From JBEKHI01 sp050012355 (GTDB lineage Bacteria; Actinomycetota; Actinomycetes; Streptosporangiales; Streptosporangiaceae), in the NCBI GenBank assembly GCA_050012355.1, contig JBEKHI010000425.1, forward strand, positions 1 to 6,880: a stretch of DNA of 6,880 bases, given 5' to 3'. The notes under the pieces are model-generated. The model ran no database searches. It was not told the DNA's origin and saw nothing but the letters and a program-made list of their open reading frames with translations. Made by a program: the position numbers and the translations under genes. Below are positions 6,584 to 6,880 of this stretch, in pieces. The stretch's first letter is position 1. Every line of letters starts with the position of its first letter.

Positions 6584-6616
6584 GGCCGCTGGCGGTTCGC
6601 TGGTGGTTCGCTGGCG
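6584..6616 (+). repeat. Three 11-bp direct repeat units upstream of the exported-protein gene
   Basis: Units at 6595-6605 (GTTCGCTGGTG) and 6606-6616 (GTTCGCTGGCG) differ at one base, and 6584-6594 (GGCCGCTGGCG) matches the latter at 9 of 11. One helical turn of spacing and location about 130-160 bases upstream of the next gene suggest a site for a regulator that binds as a head-to-tail multimer. The 11-bp period and GTTC core recall the Streptomyces PhoP (PHO box) direct-repeat unit, GTTCACC plus four bases, but each core departs from it at two of seven positions. Confidence 0.5.
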
Positions 6617-6643
6617 CCCGCTCCGAATTCCAGAGATGACCCT

Positions 6644-6660
6644 ATCCTGCCCGCTAAGGT
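6644..6660 (+). promoter_or_regulatory. Candidate -10 region for the exported-protein gene
   Basis: TATCCT (6644-6649) and TAAGGT (6655-6660) both fit TANNNT and lie between the 11-bp direct repeats and the start of the last gene. No good -35 is found at the right distance from either one, which would suit an activator-dependent promoter. Confidence 0.25.
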
Positions 6661-6742
6661 GGCATTCGTTCGCAAGGCTATTCGGGGGACCACTGTGAGA
6701 GTTGTGTCCACGGTGGATCCTGCTCATAGGGAGAGATCTTTT

Positions 6743-6880
6743 TTGGCACCCAAAATTCACGGCGGATCGATGCGTTCGGCCGCGACCCGCCGGTCCCTGC
6801 TGGCGATGGGCGCGACTGGTCTGCTAGCCGGCGGGGCGGCGGCCGTGATCAGCGACACCACTGGCAAGACAGCGGTCGCG
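6743..6880 (+). CDS. Probable Tat-exported protein, 5' part only
   Basis: Only the first 46 codons are in the window and the frame is still open at the edge. They encode a polar n-region, a twin-arginine motif TRRSLL (residues 15-20, fitting S/T-R-R-x-F/L-L) and a hydrophobic Ala/Gly/Leu run (about 19-35): a Tat-type signal peptide. No lipobox cysteine is visible so far. The mature protein is out of the window, so function is unknown; many secreted hydrolases carry such signals. The start is uncertain. I prefer the TTG at 6743 with AGGGAGAG (6728-6735) at good spacing. ATG at 6770 would give a shorter, also typical, signal. GTG at 6695 is in frame with GGGGGA before it, but codons 6695-6742 have low third-position GC, unlike coding DNA here. 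Confidence 0.65.
   Translation, partial: MAPKIHGGSMRSAATRRSLLAMGATGLLAGGAAAVISDTTGKTAVA

Noticed and set aside
6448..6711. Open frame (87 codons) on the - strand covering the right-hand repeat
   Set aside because: It runs through the repeat and the direct-repeat region and overlaps the start of the nucleotidyltransferase-like gene. It has no recognisable domain and is probably non-coding.

Overview
The window is GC-rich, with strong third-position GC in its genes, GTG/TTG starts and Shine-Dalgarno leaders. Its protein families point to a high-GC actinobacterium (Actinomycetota); the KorA and KorB proteins in particular resemble the Streptomyces/Mycobacterium forms. I cannot name the genus. 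There are no rRNA, tRNA, CRISPR, integrase or transposase genes.

Layout: (1) 13-507 (+), a complete YajQ-family protein. (2) 508-579, a short convergent gap filled by two copies of a GC-rich repeat. (3) 580-1365 (-), an HtpX-like M48 membrane metalloprotease. (4) 1366-1616, a divergent intergenic region that should hold promoters for the protease (-) and for the next operon (+). (5) 1617-4498 (+), korA-korB, the two subunits of a 2-oxoacid (probably 2-oxoglutarate):ferredoxin oxidoreductase, overlapping by 7 bp. (6) 4499-4582, a convergent gap with a perfect 10-bp stem. (7) 4583-5950 (-), an MFS transporter with the signature of the phosphate:H+ symporter family. (8) 6015-6461 (-), a shortened nucleotidyltransferase-like protein that looks internally deleted. 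(9) 6462-6742, a regulatory/repeat region with an inverted relative of the 508-562 repeat and an 11-bp tandem repeat. (10) 6743-6880 (+), the 5' end of a gene for a probable Tat-exported protein.

Functionally, korAB is the only clear operon: it would oxidatively decarboxylate a 2-oxoacid to acyl-CoA and pass electrons to a ferredoxin encoded elsewhere. The other genes are housekeeping or accessory functions without an obvious shared pathway. No clearly new multi-gene system is visible. The points most worth following are the dispersed repeat family that brackets about 6 kb in inverted orientation, the full set of phosphate-site residues in the transporter, the decayed nucleotidyltransferase, and the 11-bp direct repeats (vaguely like a PHO box) ahead of the exported protein.
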